Source: Deferribacteres bacterium
Lineage (GTDB): Bacteria; Nitrospirota; Thermodesulfovibrionia; UBA6902
Reading direction: 5' to 3'
DNA: 6,009 nucleotides
NCBI GenBank assembly: GCA_030598625.1
Contig: JAUVPO010000123.1
Span: 1-6,009 of the forward strand
Shown here: piece by piece, positions 5,982 to 6,009 of the stretch
Numbering within the stretch: position 1 is the stretch's first letter
How the letters are laid out: each line of letters begins with the position of its first letter
Translations under genes and position numbers: made by a program
Notes under the pieces: generated by a model
What the model saw: only the letters and a program-made list of their open reading frames with translations
What the model was told of the DNA's origin: nothing
The model's database searches: none

Positions 5982-5998
5982 AGCTAAAACCATGCCAG
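5982..5998 (-). promoter_or_regulatory. Sigma-54 (RpoN) -24/-12 promoter candidate for the glutamate synthase operon
   Basis: The minus-strand sequence CTGGCATGGTTTTAGCT has the invariant GG and GC dinucleotides exactly 10 nt apart. It differs from the consensus TGGCACG-N4-TTGCT at two positions. Transcription would start near 5971, giving a leader of about 290 nt before gltB1. Sigma-54 with an NtrC-type activator commonly controls nitrogen-assimilation genes, so the match fits the operon's function. The activator sites would mostly lie beyond the right edge and cannot be seen. The long leader is the main reason for caution. Confidence 0.42.
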
Positions 5999-6009
5999 CT
6001 TGCAAGCGC

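Larger units (their letters stand above)
5679..6009. other. AT-rich upstream regulatory region, no gene seen
   Basis: This stretch upstream of the operon holds no convincing gene on either strand. The longest minus-strand reading frame starting at an ATG is about 22 codons, with no ribosome binding site, and ends about 10 nt before the operon's first ATG. The base composition is more AT-rich than in the coding region, as expected for a promoter and leader. Recognisable elements are a sigma-54 candidate at 5982-5998, a weak sigma-70-like candidate at 5754-5782 and inverted repeats at 5714-5760. There is also an AT-rich 6-bp hairpin (ATTCTT/AAGAAT) near 5799-5813 and a 10-bp palindrome GCTTGCAAGC at 5998-6007. 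Confidence 0.6.

Overview
The window is a bacterial chromosome segment dominated by one three-gene operon on the minus strand. The operon encodes a split, iron-sulphur-rich glutamate synthase (GOGAT). In transcription order the genes are: a class II glutamine amidotransferase subunit (5678 to 4569), the FMN-binding synthase subunit with an N-terminal two-cluster ferredoxin domain (4590 to 2929), and a fusion of the GXGXG beta-helix domain with a GltD-type FAD/NAD(P)H oxidoreductase carrying a C-terminal ferredoxin domain (2850 to 517). Together these domains supply every catalytic step: glutamine hydrolysis, ammonia transfer to 2-oxoglutarate on FMN, and electron delivery from a pyridine nucleotide and/or ferredoxin. 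The central linker domain of classical proteobacterial GltB is absent.

Right flank (5679-6009): an AT-rich, gene-free leader of about 330 bp. It holds a good sigma-54 -24/-12 candidate at 5982-5998, a weaker sigma-70-like candidate nearer the gene, and a dyad (GTCGG-N2-CCGAC) inside a larger inverted repeat. Sigma-54 control would fit a nitrogen-assimilation operon. Genes 1 and 2 overlap by 22 bp and gene 2 has a near-perfect Shine-Dalgarno, so they look translationally coupled. Genes 2 and 3 are separated by 78 bp that can form a 10-bp hairpin, whose loop can also pair with the sequence just before the third start codon.

Left flank (1-516): immediately past the operon's last stop codon lies an array of five in-phase heptamers (consensus ATTGACG) followed by five inverted heptamers. 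Beyond it is a partial four-helix-bundle gene of the 23S rRNA intervening-sequence protein (IVP) family on the same strand, with its own sigma-70-type promoter. It runs off the left edge of the window.

Organism: the split ferredoxin-containing GOGAT, the GltB3-GltD fusion, the IVP gene and a moderate GC content suggest an anaerobic or microaerophilic bacterium of the Nitrospirota or Desulfobacterota kind. This is an impression from family knowledge, not a proven assignment. The glutamate synthase itself is a known enzyme type. The least explained elements are the heptamer array beside the IVP gene and the pseudoknot-capable spacer before the third gene.
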